The notes under the pieces: model-generated
The model's database searches: none
Seen by the model: the letters and a program-made list of their open reading frames with translations, nothing else
What the model was told of the DNA's origin: nothing
Position numbers and translations under genes: made by a program
Source of the DNA: AP-15 sp963703665
GTDB lineage: Bacteria; Pseudomonadota; Alphaproteobacteria; ATCC43930; CGMCC-115725
Assembly: GCA_963703665.1 (NCBI GenBank)
Contig: CAVPFB010000005.1
Span: 186,001-250,000, forward strand
Direction of reading: 5' to 3'
Length of the DNA stretch: 64,000 nt
In this document: in pieces, positions 46,613 through 55,674 of the stretch
Layout: every line of letters begins with the position of its first letter
Numbering within the stretch: position 1 is the stretch's first letter

Positions 46613-47709
46613 AGATCGCCACGGTGCTGGGGACCCGGCCGGAAATCATCCGGCTCGCGCTGATCATCGAAAAGCTCGACCGCTTTGCCCAGCACGTGCT
46701 GATCCATACCGGCCAGAATTTCGATCCGATGCTGAGCGACGTGTTTTTCCGCGAATTGGAGGTGCGGGCACCAGACCGGTATCTGGGGGCGAGCGGCGGC
46801 TTGGGTCATCAAATCGGCCAAATCCTCGCCGGCTGCGAGCAGGCGTTCGAGGAGACCCGGCCCGACCGGCTCCTGATCCTCGGCGACACCAATTCCGGGC
46901 TTGCGGCTTATATCGCCAAGCGGCAGGGCATCCCGGTGTTTCACTTGGAGGCAGGCAACCGCTGCCATGACGACCGGGTCCCCGAGGAGGTCAACCGCCG
47001 CGTCATCGATCATTGCAGCGACATCCTGATGCCCTATACCGAGCGCAGCCGCGACAATTTGTTGCGGGAAGGGATCGCCGGCCAGCGCATCTTTGTGACC
47101 GGCAACCCGATCGGCGAGGTGATTGAGCATTTCCGGCCGCGCATCGACGTGTCCGAGGTGCTGGATCGGCTGGAAGTCGATCAAGGCCGCTACCTGCTCG
47201 TCACCTTGCACCGCGCCGAGAATGTCGACCTCGCCGCACGGCTCAACGGCCTGGTCGATGCGCTCGGCCGCGTCGGCCGCGAGCACGGTCTGCCGGTTCT
47301 GGTCAGCACCCATCCGCATACCCGCGCCCGGCTGGCCCAATCGCCGCAGCCGCCGGAGCCGAGCGGGGTGCGCTTTCTCGAACCCTTCGGCTTCTTCGAC
47401 TTTATCCGCTTGGAATTGTCGGCCCGCTTGGTCATGAGCGACAGCGGCACGGTGCAGGAGGAGTGCGCGCTCCTCGGGGTTCCCAACGTGACCTTGCGCG
47501 ACGTGACCGAGCGCCCCGAGACCATCGAGTGCGGCAGCAACATCCTTTCCGGCGGCGAGGTCCAATCGGTCCTGGCCGCGGTCCGCTTGGCGCTGTCCTT
47601 GCCGCCGCGCTGGGCGCCGCCGGCCGAGTACCGCGCGCCGGCGGTCAGCGACACCGTAATTCGCATTGTCGCCGGCTATCATCACGGGCTCGGCGGTTGG
47701 CGCGGTTGA
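46609..47709 (+). CDS. UDP-N-acetyl-hexosamine 2-epimerase, CapG/FnlC-like
   Basis: A 366-residue non-hydrolysing 2-epimerase. Motifs: VLGTRPEIIRLALIIEKL, HTGQNFDPMLSDVFF, HLEAGNRCHDDRVPEEVNRR (NRC variant seen in CapG-type enzymes), TLHRAENVD and MSDSGTVQEECALLGVP. It acts last in the trio, inverting C2 of the 6-deoxy amino sugar nucleotide. The ATG overlaps the upstream stop (ATGA), so expression is coupled to the CapE-like gene. The exporter permease gene starts 77 nt downstream. Confidence 0.88.
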   Translation: MKIATVLGTRPEIIRLALIIEKLDRFAQHVLIHTGQNFDPMLSDVFFRELEVRAPDRYLGASGGLGHQIGQILAGCEQAFEETRPDRLLILGDTNSGLAAYIAKRQGIPVFHLEAGNRCHDDRVPEEVNRRVIDHCSDILMPYTERSRDNLLREGIAGQRIFVTGNPIGEVIEHFRPRIDVSEVLDRLEVDQGRYLLVTLHRAENVDLAARLNGLVDALGRVGREHGLPVLVSTHPHTRARLAQSPQPPEPSGVRFLEPFGFFDFIRLELSARLVMSDSGTVQEECALLGVPNVTLRDVTERPETIECGSNILSGGEVQSVLAAVRLALSLPPRWAPPAEYRAPAVSDTVIRIVAGYHHGLGGWRG

Positions 47710-47786
47710 TCGGTTCGAGAAGATGACGGCAGAGAAGCAAGAACTCGTCGGCGGTCGAACGCCGCGCGGCGCCGAGCCCGGTGGCG

Positions 47787-48599
47787 ATGCTTGCCGACAT
47801 CCTCTCGACCCTCAGGGTGATCGCCAGATACCGACGGCTGACCTTCGAGCTGGCGCGCCGGGACATCTCCGACCGCTATGCCGGACAAGTTCTCGGATCG
47901 GCATGGGCGCTGGTGCATCCGATTGCCACGATCTCGGTCTTCCTCTTTCTGTTCGGCGTTGTTTTCGCCACCAAGGCCGCCGCCATTGGCTGGCAGGTTC
48001 CCTCCGACCATGCGGTCTACCTGGTTTCCGGCATCGTCACCTGGCTGGTGGCGACGGATGTGCTGGCCCGCGGGCCGGGCATCGTCACCGGTCAGGCGGC
48101 GCTGGTGAAGCAGGTGGTGTTTCCGCTCGAGGTACTGCCGGTCAAAACCGTGCTGGCCACCACACCAGTAATGTGCATCGGCCTGATCGGTCTGATGCTG
48201 TACACTCTGACGATATTCCACACGCTGAGCCCGGCCTGCCTGCTGCTCCCGGTTTGCCTGGCACTGCTGTATGTGTTCTTGTTCGGCGTCGCCTTTTTGC
48301 TCTCGGCGCTCGGCGTATTCCTTGCCGACCTCAAGGACATCGTCCAACTGTACCTGCTGATGGGATTGTATCTGGCGCCAGTGTTTTACTTTATGTCCTG
48401 GGTGCCGGAGAGGCTGCGGCCGATTTTGTACTTGAACCCGATGACGCTCTACGTCGAATGCTTTCACGATGCGGCGTATTTCGGCGGCATCAGGGACGGC
48501 GGAGTGTGGCTGGCCGCGGCCGGCGAGAGCGCGCTGGTGTTTCTGGTCGGAGCGCTGATCTTCAACCGGCTGAAGCCGCAGTTCGGCTCTTTCCTGTGA
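47787..48599 (+). CDS. wzm: ABC-2 polysaccharide exporter permease (Wzm-like)
   Basis: A 270-residue inner-membrane permease. The cytoplasmic start DISDRYAGQVLGSAWALVHP is typical of the Wzm/KpsM/TagG group. About six membrane segments follow, such as TISVFLFLFGVVFA, YLVSGIVTWLVATDVLA, PVMCIGLIGLMLYTLTIF, ALLYVFLFGVAFLLSALGVF and LYLLMGLYLAPVFYF, then LRPILYLNPMTLYVECFHDA. It exports a finished lipid-linked glycan. An in-frame GTG at 47781 is an alternative start. Its stop overlaps the ATPase start (GTGA). Confidence 0.9.
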   Translation: MLADILSTLRVIARYRRLTFELARRDISDRYAGQVLGSAWALVHPIATISVFLFLFGVVFATKAAAIGWQVPSDHAVYLVSGIVTWLVATDVLARGPGIVTGQAALVKQVVFPLEVLPVKTVLATTPVMCIGLIGLMLYTLTIFHTLSPACLLLPVCLALLYVFLFGVAFLLSALGVFLADLKDIVQLYLLMGLYLAPVFYFMSWVPERLRPILYLNPMTLYVECFHDAAYFGGIRDGGVWLAAAGESALVFLVGALIFNRLKPQFGSFL

Positions 48600-49861
48600 G
48601 CGGACCGGACGAGGCGGCGATTGCCGTGCGCGGGCTCGGCAAGGTGTACAAGGTGTACGCCAAGCCGCTCGACATCGTGGCGGAGCTGGTCACCCGGCGC
48701 TGTCGTCATCGCGAGCACTGGGCGCTGCAGCAGGTGACCTTCGACGTGCCGCGCGGCCAGGTCGTCGGGGTCATCGGCCGCAACGGCGCCGGCAAGACGA
48801 CGCTGCTGCGGATCATCTCCGGCACGCTCGACAAGACGCGCGGCGAGGTCAGGGTCAACGGCCGGGTCTCGGCCATCATGGTGCTCGGCACCGGCTTCAA
48901 TCTCGACCTGAGCGGGCGCGAGAACATTCTGCTCGGCGGGCTGTGCCTCGGCATGAGCCACCAGGAAATCGCCCGAAAGGCCGACGAGATCATCGATTTC
49001 AGCGGGATCGGCGCGTTTATCGACCGGCCCTGCAAGACCTATTCGAGCGGCATGCTCGCGCGTCTCGCGTTCAGCATCGCCGCCAGCGTCGAGCCGGATA
49101 TCCTGATCATCGACGAGGCGCTGGCCACCGGCGACATGATGTTCAACGCCAAGAGCTATGCCCGGATGCGCGAGATCGCGAAGAGCGGCGCGACGGTGCT
49201 GTTCGTCACCCACTCGCTCAATCAGATCTACGATCTGTGCGACTCGGCAATCCTGCTCGAAGGCGGCCGGATCGCCGCGATCGGCGAGCCGCGGGAGGTC
49301 GGCTACCGCTACGAGCAGATGATCCACGAGGAGATGGCCGCGTTCAACGACGCGCTGAAGCCGGTGCTGCAGGTCGGAAGCGATGCCGCCGCGCCAGCCG
49401 GCAAAGCCAGGATCGTCGATAGCGATCTCGTCGATGCCGCCGGCACCTCGGTGCGGTGCCTCGACGACGGCAAGGAATATTGCCTCCGCATCCGCGTCCG
49501 GGCGTTCGAGACGATCCCTTCGCTTTCGGTGGGCTACGACATCCGCACTCCAACCGGCGTGCAGGTCTACGGGACCTCGACCTCCGTCCAAGGCGTCGAG
49601 TTGGCGATCGCCGCCGGGGAGGAAAAGGAATACGAATTCCGGCTGTGCGCCGGCTTCAACTCCGGCTCGTATATTGTCAATCTCGGTATCGCCGAAAATC
49701 ATCGGAGCGCCGACAATCCTCAGCACTATTCGATGATCCAGACCGTCGCTGATTCGATCGTGTTCGAGGGAATGACGCGGGCTCTGTTTCCGGGGCTGGT
49801 CAACATGCGCTCCAGCTTCTGCGGCGCCCGGGTTCTCGATTCCGCGCTCATCGGGGCCTGA
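48596..49861 (+). CDS. wzt: ABC exporter ATPase with C-terminal glycan-binding domain (Wzt-like)
   Basis: A 421-residue ATPase of the O-antigen exporter. Walker A is GRNGAGKTT (about residue 61), the signature TYSSGMLARLAFSIA near 148, Walker B ILIIDEALATGD near 170, and the switch His in VTHSLNQIYD. From about residue 260 comes a Wzt_C-like beta-sandwich (YCLRIRVRAFETIPSLSVGY, YEFRLCAGFNSGSYIVNLGI), which in such exporters binds the glycan's modified end. GTG at 48596 overlaps the permease stop. The presence of this domain suggests a capped, ABC-exported glycan. Confidence 0.92.
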   Translation: MSGPDEAAIAVRGLGKVYKVYAKPLDIVAELVTRRCRHREHWALQQVTFDVPRGQVVGVIGRNGAGKTTLLRIISGTLDKTRGEVRVNGRVSAIMVLGTGFNLDLSGRENILLGGLCLGMSHQEIARKADEIIDFSGIGAFIDRPCKTYSSGMLARLAFSIAASVEPDILIIDEALATGDMMFNAKSYARMREIAKSGATVLFVTHSLNQIYDLCDSAILLEGGRIAAIGEPREVGYRYEQMIHEEMAAFNDALKPVLQVGSDAAAPAGKARIVDSDLVDAAGTSVRCLDDGKEYCLRIRVRAFETIPSLSVGYDIRTPTGVQVYGTSTSVQGVELAIAAGEEKEYEFRLCAGFNSGSYIVNLGIAENHRSADNPQHYSMIQTVADSIVFEGMTRALFPGLVNMRSSFCGARVLDSALIGA

Positions 49862-49862
49862 G

Positions 49863-51809
49863 ATGTGCGGGATTGCCGGCGTTTTTCGCGAGCAGGCACC
49901 CCTGGCGGTGAGGGCGATGCTGGCGGCGCTCCGGCATCGGGGCCCCGACGACGAGGGCGTCTACACCGACGATGCGGTGACGCTCGGCCATCGACGGCTG
50001 GCGATCATCGACACCTCGGCCGCCGGTCACCAGCCGATGAGCACGGCCGGCGGGGCGATCCAGATCGTCTACAATGGAGAACTGTACAATTTTCGCGAGC
50101 AGCGCGCGGCGCTCGAGGCCAAGGGCAGAACCTTTCAGACCCAATCCGATACCGAGGTGGTCCTGGCCCTCTATCAGGAATATGGCGAGGATTTCCTCAC
50201 CCGGCTGCGCGGCATCTTCGCGATCGCGCTCTATGACCGGCGCGGCGGGCCGGGACGCGAAAAGCTGATGCTGGTGCGCGATCATTTTGGCGTCAAGCCG
50301 CTGCTCTACGCCGAAGTGGGCGGCGTGTTGGTCTTCGCGTCCGAGTTGAAAGCGATGCTGGCGAGCGGCCGGATTGCGCGCGAGGTCGATGGGGAAGCGC
50401 TGCGCCAACTACTCAGCCTCGGCTCGGTCGTCCAGCCGCGGACTTTGTTGCGCGAGGTCGAGCACCTGCCGTCCGCGCACTACCTGATCGCCGATCGCAA
50501 CGGCGCCAAGCTGCGCCGCTACTGGTCATACCAGACCGACCGGCTCTCGGGTCTGCGCGCTCGCCCCTACCAGGAGCAGGTCGAGCAGTTTGCCCATGTG
50601 ATCGCCCAGTCCGTGATCGGGCAAACGATCGGCGACGTGCCGGTCGGCGCATTTCTCTCGGGCGGGGTCGATTCATCCCTGATCGCTGCGTTGATGGCGC
50701 GAGAGGCCCGCGGTCAGGTCAATACCTTCTCGGTCGGCTTCGAGGACGATGTCGATGCGGTCGACGAAAGCCACGAGGCCGCCGAGATCGCCGCCATTCT
50801 CGGCACCCATCACAGCCGGGTGCTGGTCGGCGCGACGGAGGTCGCGGCGCATCTGGACCGCTTCGTCCATGGGCTCGACCAGCCCTGCGTCGACGGGCTC
50901 AACAGCTATTTCGTGTCCTACGCAGCGGCTCAGGCGGCGACCGTGGCATTGTCCGGGACCGGCGGCGACGAGGTGTTTCTCGGCTACCCGTGGTTTGCCC
51001 AGATCGGCCGCGAGTTCGGAACCGGGCCGTTGCCAGGCAGAGGAACGCGCGGCTGGATGCGATCGCTGTTTGCCGGCAGGCCCGCCGCCGGGAGCAGCGA
51101 CGGCGCCGGACTGCGCGAGACCTTCGGCCGGCTCTACCATTGCTTCGGCCCGGATCTCGCCCATGGTCTGATCGCCGCAGACCGACGGGAAGGGCTTCCC
51201 TGCCGCGGCTTTGCCGAGGATCTGCAGACAGCCGACGAGTTGCGGTCCGGCGGCGCCCTCGAGCGCGCCGGCGTGCTGTGCCTCAACAGCTACACGCGCA
51301 ACCAGCTGCTGCGCGACATCGACGCCTGCGCGATGGCCCACTCGTTGGAGGTGCGGGTGCCGTTTCTGGACCCGAGTGTGGTCGATTTTGCCCTTTCGCT
51401 GCCGCCCGGGGCAAAGATGGCCGACCCGAGCCGCGCCGCCGCACCCGGCGCCAGCTATCAGGAGAGCGGCGTCAAGCGGATCGTCTGCGATGTCGCGCGC
51501 CGCTATCTGCCGCCTGAATTTTTCACCCGGCGGGCCAAGAAGGGCTTCATCCTGCCGTGCGGCGATTGGCTGAAGGGCAGCCTCGCCAGCGTGCTGGGCG
51601 ACATGCTGTCGCCGGCCAATGTCAAAAAAGCCGGCCTGTTCGATGCCGATGCGGTTGCCGAGGTCTATCGCGCTTTTCGCGCCGGCAACAGCCATTGGTC
51701 GCGCCCATGGCTACTGATGATCGCCAGCTTGTGGCATTCGCAGGTGCTGGTCCCGGTTATGGCCGAAGCGCCGTCGAGACGGCATGAACCCGTTCCGTCG
51801 GCTGGTTGA
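49863..51809 (+). CDS. asnB: Asparagine synthetase B-like glutamine amidotransferase
   Basis: A 648-residue enzyme with two domains. The N-terminal glutaminase starts at Met-Cys (MCGIAGVFRE), leaving Cys2 as nucleophile. The synthetase has the PP-loop LSGGVDSSLIAAL near residue 265 and VALSGTGGDEVFLGYPWF. It is embedded in a glycan export operon, so it may amidate a sugar carboxyl group instead of aspartate; related genes are common in O-antigen loci. The ATG at 49863 lies one nt past the Wzt stop. The end overlaps the next gene by 26 nt. Confidence 0.9.
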   Translation: MCGIAGVFREQAPLAVRAMLAALRHRGPDDEGVYTDDAVTLGHRRLAIIDTSAAGHQPMSTAGGAIQIVYNGELYNFREQRAALEAKGRTFQTQSDTEVVLALYQEYGEDFLTRLRGIFAIALYDRRGGPGREKLMLVRDHFGVKPLLYAEVGGVLVFASELKAMLASGRIAREVDGEALRQLLSLGSVVQPRTLLREVEHLPSAHYLIADRNGAKLRRYWSYQTDRLSGLRARPYQEQVEQFAHVIAQSVIGQTIGDVPVGAFLSGGVDSSLIAALMAREARGQVNTFSVGFEDDVDAVDESHEAAEIAAILGTHHSRVLVGATEVAAHLDRFVHGLDQPCVDGLNSYFVSYAAAQAATVALSGTGGDEVFLGYPWFAQIGREFGTGPLPGRGTRGWMRSLFAGRPAAGSSDGAGLRETFGRLYHCFGPDLAHGLIAADRREGLPCRGFAEDLQTADELRSGGALERAGVLCLNSYTRNQLLRDIDACAMAHSLEVRVPFLDPSVVDFALSLPPGAKMADPSRAAAPGASYQESGVKRIVCDVARRYLPPEFFTRRAKKGFILPCGDWLKGSLASVLGDMLSPANVKKAGLFDADAVAEVYRAFRAGNSHWSRPWLLMIASLWHSQVLVPVMAEAPSRRHEPVPSAG

Positions 51810-52608
51810 CACCATCGCCGATCGGGCGGCACGGCAGGCTCGGCAGGCGCTCTTATGCGATCTGGCGGCGCGAGACCGGCAGATCGCCCGTCTCGAAACG
51901 CTGTTGTCCGATGCCGCCGAAACCCGGGCGCGGATCGTCGGGGCAGAGGACCAAATCACCGGATTGGAGCAGCGCCTGCTGAGCTATTACAGGTTCCGGC
52001 ACGACGCGATCGACATGCTCGCCGACTATCTCGTCGGCACCCAGATCCCCGGCGACTATGTGGAATTCGGAGTGTTTCGCGGAACCGTCTTCGCTTACGC
52101 GTTTAAGATCATGGCTTCGTTGTTCCGCGAAATGCGATTTGTCGCGTTCAATTCGTTCCAGGGTCTGCCGGCTCCGCAGGGCGTCGACGCGGCCAGCGGA
52201 TATACCAGCGGGTTTCATCAGGGACAATTTTCTTGCACGGAGCCGGAATTCGTCGCCAACATGACCGCGGCCGGCGTCGATTTGAACCGGGTCGTTATCT
52301 GTCGCGGCTGGTTTGATCAGACCCTGCGTCATGACAACCCGGAGACTGCCGGGCTCGGCAAGGTGGCGGCAGCCTGGATCGACTGTGATCTCTACGAGTC
52401 GACGGTGCCGGTTCTCGAGTTTCTGGCCGGGCGCTTGTCCGTCGGATCGGTCCTTCTCTTCGACGATTGGCGCTGCTTCCGCAATCTGCCGGATTTTGGC
52501 GAACAGCGCGCCTGCCGAGAATGGCTGGAGCGGCACCCGCGGATTTGCCTCAACCCGTTCATCGATTTTGGCTTTCACGGCAGGAGCTTCACCGTAGCCG
52601 CGTGCTGA
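51784..52608 (+). CDS. TylF/MycF-like SAM-dependent methyltransferase
   Basis: A 274-residue O-methyltransferase, last gene of the export operon. A coiled N-terminal stretch (RQIARLETLLSDAAETRARI) is followed by GDYVEFGVFRGTVFAYAFKI (SAM site), VAFNSFQGLPAPQ and AAWIDCDLYESTVPVLEFL with LLFDDW (Asp metal ligands). Most relatives have FDSFEGLP; here Asn replaces the first Asp, which often contacts SAM, so affinity could differ. It probably methylates a sugar hydroxyl, perhaps as a terminal cap read by Wzt. Confidence 0.82.
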   Translation: MNPFRRLVDTIADRAARQARQALLCDLAARDRQIARLETLLSDAAETRARIVGAEDQITGLEQRLLSYYRFRHDAIDMLADYLVGTQIPGDYVEFGVFRGTVFAYAFKIMASLFREMRFVAFNSFQGLPAPQGVDAASGYTSGFHQGQFSCTEPEFVANMTAAGVDLNRVVICRGWFDQTLRHDNPETAGLGKVAAAWIDCDLYESTVPVLEFLAGRLSVGSVLLFDDWRCFRNLPDFGEQRACREWLERHPRICLNPFIDFGFHGRSFTVAAC

Positions 52609-52776
52609 CAGCCGACCGGCCGGAATGCTTCCTTCAACCCGTGTCGAGCCGATCATCGGTGCGATCGGACAGCGCCGGATTGGGCGAGCGCCCGGGGACA
52701 CGCCGCCTTGCCAAGAGAGCGGGCTCGGTGCATTCTGTCCGCGGTAGCATCGGCCGTCCAGGGGATGTCCGCCGAC

Positions 52777-53103
52777 ATGCCGAAAATCACCTACATCGAG
52801 CATGACGGTCGCGAGCACCGGGTCGAGGTGCCTTCGGGGCGTTCGGTCATGCGCGGCGCCGTCGACAACAACATCCCGGGCATCGATGCCGATTGCGGGG
52901 GCGAATGCGCCTGCGCAACGTGCCACGTCTATGTCGAGGAGGGCTGGCTCGGCGCGACCGGCGTCCCGGTCCCAGGCTCGCAGGAAGCCAGCATGCTGAG
53001 CTTTGCCGCGCTCGCCCGACCCAATTCCCGCCTCTCCTGCCAGATCGCCGTGATCGAAGCGCTCGACGGGCTTATCGTCCATATGCCGGAAGGCCAACAC
53101 TAG
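52777..53103 (+). CDS. 2Fe-2S ferredoxin, adrenodoxin/putidaredoxin type
   Basis: A 108-residue ferredoxin. The cluster motif is DCGGECACATCHVYVEEGW (C-x5-C-x2-C), with the fourth ligand in RLSCQIAV. It transfers electrons to the P450 encoded 25 nt downstream. ATG at 52777 is preferred because AGGGG lies at good spacing; ATG at 52765 is possible but the ribosome site would be too close. No ferredoxin reductase gene lies next to it. Confidence 0.92.
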   Translation: MPKITYIEHDGREHRVEVPSGRSVMRGAVDNNIPGIDADCGGECACATCHVYVEEGWLGATGVPVPGSQEASMLSFAALARPNSRLSCQIAVIEALDGLIVHMPEGQH

Positions 53104-53128
53104 GTTAACCCGAACGGGAGGCAGGTCG

Positions 53129-54382
53129 ATGAACGCACCGCTCGACACCGCGGTTCATGGCGACGCCAGCAGCATTCCGCTCGACGCCGTCGACGTCAGC
53201 GATCCGCGCCTCTACCAGGACGATGTCTGGCGGCCCTATTTCACCCGGCTGCGGCGCGAGGATCCGGTGCATTACTGCCGGGAAAGCCTCTATGGCCCGT
53301 ATTGGTCGGTGACCAAGTACAAAGATATCATGCAGGTCGAGGTCAACCACCAAATCTATTCTTCGGCCTCGGAACTGGGCGGCATCGCCATCGAGGACCA
53401 GCCCAAGGACTTGGACCGACCGAACTTTATCCGGATGGACCCGCCGCGCCATGACGAGCAGCGCATGGTGGTCAGCCCCGTCGTCGCGCCGGGCAATCTC
53501 GCCAACATGGAGGGGCTGATCCGCGAGCGCACGGCGCGGGTGCTCGACGGCTTGCCGCGCAACCAGACCTTCGACTGGGTCGACCGGGTGTCGGTCGAGC
53601 TGACGACGATGATGCTCGCGACGTTGTTCGATTACCCGTGGGACGACCGGCGCCAGCTGACCTACTGGTCCGACGTCGCGATCGCCAATGTCCGCTCGCC
53701 CGAGTCGCCGGTGCATTCGGAAGAGGAGAAATTCGCCGAGCTGACCAAGATGGCCCAGGCCTTGGGCAAGCTGTTCGACGAGCGGGCGCAGCAGCCGCCC
53801 AAATTCGACCTGTTGTCGATGCTCGCGCATGGCGAGGCGACGCGCAACATGCCGATCCGCGAATTCATGGGCACGCTGTCGCTGTTGATCGTCGGCGGCA
53901 ACGACACGACGCGCAATTCGATGACCGGCGGCCTGATGGCCTTGAACGAGCATCCCGGCGAATATCGGAAATTGCGCGACGATCCGGCGCTGATCCCGGG
54001 GATGGTGTCGGAGATCATCCGCTATGTGACCCCGGTGATCCACATGCGGCGCACCGCAAAGGAAGACACCGAGCTCGGCGGCAAGTCGATCAAAGAAGGC
54101 GACAAGGTGGTGATCTGGTACGTCTCGGGCAACCGCGACCCCGACGCGATCGACGATCCCGACAATTTCATCATCGACCGCCCGCGGCCGCGCCAGCACC
54201 TCTCCTTCGGCTTCGGCATCCATCGTTGCGTCGGCAATCGGCTCGCCGAACTGCAGTTGCGCATCTTGTGGGAAGAGATCATGACGCGGTTCCCGGTGAT
54301 CGAGGTCATGGGCCCGGCGCGCCGGACGTATTCCAACTTCATCCACGGCATCCGCTGGCTGCCGGTGCGCATCCCGGCGTGA
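53129..54382 (+). CDS. Cytochrome P450, CYP153-like
   Basis: A 417-residue soluble P450. The I-helix oxygen motif is LLIVGGNDTTRNSMTGG, the ExxR helix is SEIIRYVTP, and the heme loop is LSFGFGIHRCVGNRLAE with the Cys ligand near residue 368. The end ELQLRILWEEIMTRF...LPVRIP closely resembles CYP153 alkane and fatty-acid omega-hydroxylases. Gene order ferredoxin-P450 is common for that family, which also usually brings a reductase. ATG at 53129 follows GGGAGG. CYP153 naming is from recalled motifs, so subfamily is tentative. Confidence 0.88.
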   Translation: MNAPLDTAVHGDASSIPLDAVDVSDPRLYQDDVWRPYFTRLRREDPVHYCRESLYGPYWSVTKYKDIMQVEVNHQIYSSASELGGIAIEDQPKDLDRPNFIRMDPPRHDEQRMVVSPVVAPGNLANMEGLIRERTARVLDGLPRNQTFDWVDRVSVELTTMMLATLFDYPWDDRRQLTYWSDVAIANVRSPESPVHSEEEKFAELTKMAQALGKLFDERAQQPPKFDLLSMLAHGEATRNMPIREFMGTLSLLIVGGNDTTRNSMTGGLMALNEHPGEYRKLRDDPALIPGMVSEIIRYVTPVIHMRRTAKEDTELGGKSIKEGDKVVIWYVSGNRDPDAIDDPDNFIIDRPRPRQHLSFGFGIHRCVGNRLAELQLRILWEEIMTRFPVIEVMGPARRTYSNFIHGIRWLPVRIPA

Positions 54383-54603
54383 TTGTGCCGCCGGGCGGCC
54401 GGCCGAAGTTGAAACCCGCTGCTCGCCGGCCGGTAGTGGCGCCTGCCCGAGGTCCCGGCTTTCGCCGGGAAAGCGGTGGAAATGGCGCTGAACCGGCGTC
54501 GATCGGATACCGCCGCTTTCGCGGAGGCGATGAGCCCGCGCGGCATTGCGGTAGAGTGCACCGCCGGTCTCGCCGCAGATCGGAGACCAGAGGAGGGTAG
54601 AAG

Positions 54604-55659
54604 ATGCCGGATGCTCTGTACGTTTGCCTGCAGGACGAAGACAAGATCGTGGCCTTCGCGATCGACGGCGACACCGGCCGGCTCACGCCGCGGGCCGAGG
54701 CGCCGGCGTCCGGCGGACCGTCGGTCATGGCGGTCAGCCCCGATCGGAAGACCCTTTACGTCGGGCATCGCACCCGGCCGGCGATCTCGAGCCTCCGGAT
54801 CGACCACACGGGCGGCCTCTCGCTGCTCGGAACGGTGCCGCAGGCCGACGCGCCGACCTTCCTTGCCGCCGACCGCGCCGGCCGGTATCTGCTGTCGGCC
54901 TATTACCAGGGCGGCTACGTCGCGGTCTATTTGCTGGCAGCGGACGGCACGGTCGGGGCCGCGCCGGTAGACAAGCAGGAAACCGCCATCGGCGCGCATG
55001 CGATCTCGACCGATCGCTCGAACCGCTTCGCCTTTGTGCCGCACATCGCTCGCATCCAAGACAACGTCCTGGAACCGCCGAAGGACAATCCCGGCCCCAA
55101 CATGATCCTGCAGTTCAAGTTCGACGGCGACAGCGGCCGCCTGACCGCGAATTCGCCCTCCCGGGTCGAGCCGAGCGAGCGCCTTGGCCCGCGCCACTAC
55201 TGCTTTCATCCCGCCTTGGACATCGTCTATTTCTCCAACGAGCAGGGCTGCAGCGTGACCGGCTACCACCTCGACCGCGCAACCGGCGCGCTCTCCGCGC
55301 CGCAAACGATCTCGACCCTGCCGGACGGCTACACCGGGCGCAACACCTGCTCGCAGATCCACCTGACCCCGTCGGGGCGATTCCTCTATGTCGGCAACCG
55401 CGGCCACAACAGCATCGCCGGGTTCGCGGTCGATCCCGCCGCCGGGCGATTGCGGTCGATCGGGCTGGCGCCGACCGAAGCGGTGCCGAGCGCCTTCTGT
55501 CTCGACCCGGCCGGGCATTTCCTGTTCGCCGCCGGCACCGCGTCGGGGAGTCTCGCGTCCTACCGCATCAATGCCGATACCGGCGCGCTGACGCCGCTGA
55601 CAACCCAGGCTGTGGGCCGGCGGCCGGCAGCGGTGCTGGCAACCCGCCTGGGCGACTAG
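54604..55659 (+). CDS. Lactonase-family (6-phosphogluconolactonase-like) beta-propeller protein
   Basis: A 351-residue propeller protein of the PF10282 type. Repeating blades are visible: ALYVCLQDEDKIVAFAIDGD, TLYVGHRTRPAISSLRID, YLLSAYYQGGYVAVYLLAAD, FLYVGNRGHNSIAGFAVDPA and FLFAAGTASGSLASYRINAD. Family members hydrolyse 6-phosphogluconolactone or other lactones. There is no export signal. It starts at 54604 behind AGAGGAGGGTAG. Next to a P450 and a luciferase-like monooxygenase, it may act on a lactone from those, though this is only inferred. Confidence 0.85.
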   Translation: MPDALYVCLQDEDKIVAFAIDGDTGRLTPRAEAPASGGPSVMAVSPDRKTLYVGHRTRPAISSLRIDHTGGLSLLGTVPQADAPTFLAADRAGRYLLSAYYQGGYVAVYLLAADGTVGAAPVDKQETAIGAHAISTDRSNRFAFVPHIARIQDNVLEPPKDNPGPNMILQFKFDGDSGRLTANSPSRVEPSERLGPRHYCFHPALDIVYFSNEQGCSVTGYHLDRATGALSAPQTISTLPDGYTGRNTCSQIHLTPSGRFLYVGNRGHNSIAGFAVDPAAGRLRSIGLAPTEAVPSAFCLDPAGHFLFAAGTASGSLASYRINADTGALTPLTTQAVGRRPAAVLATRLGD

Positions 55660-55674
55660 GGGGGAGACCGCCCC

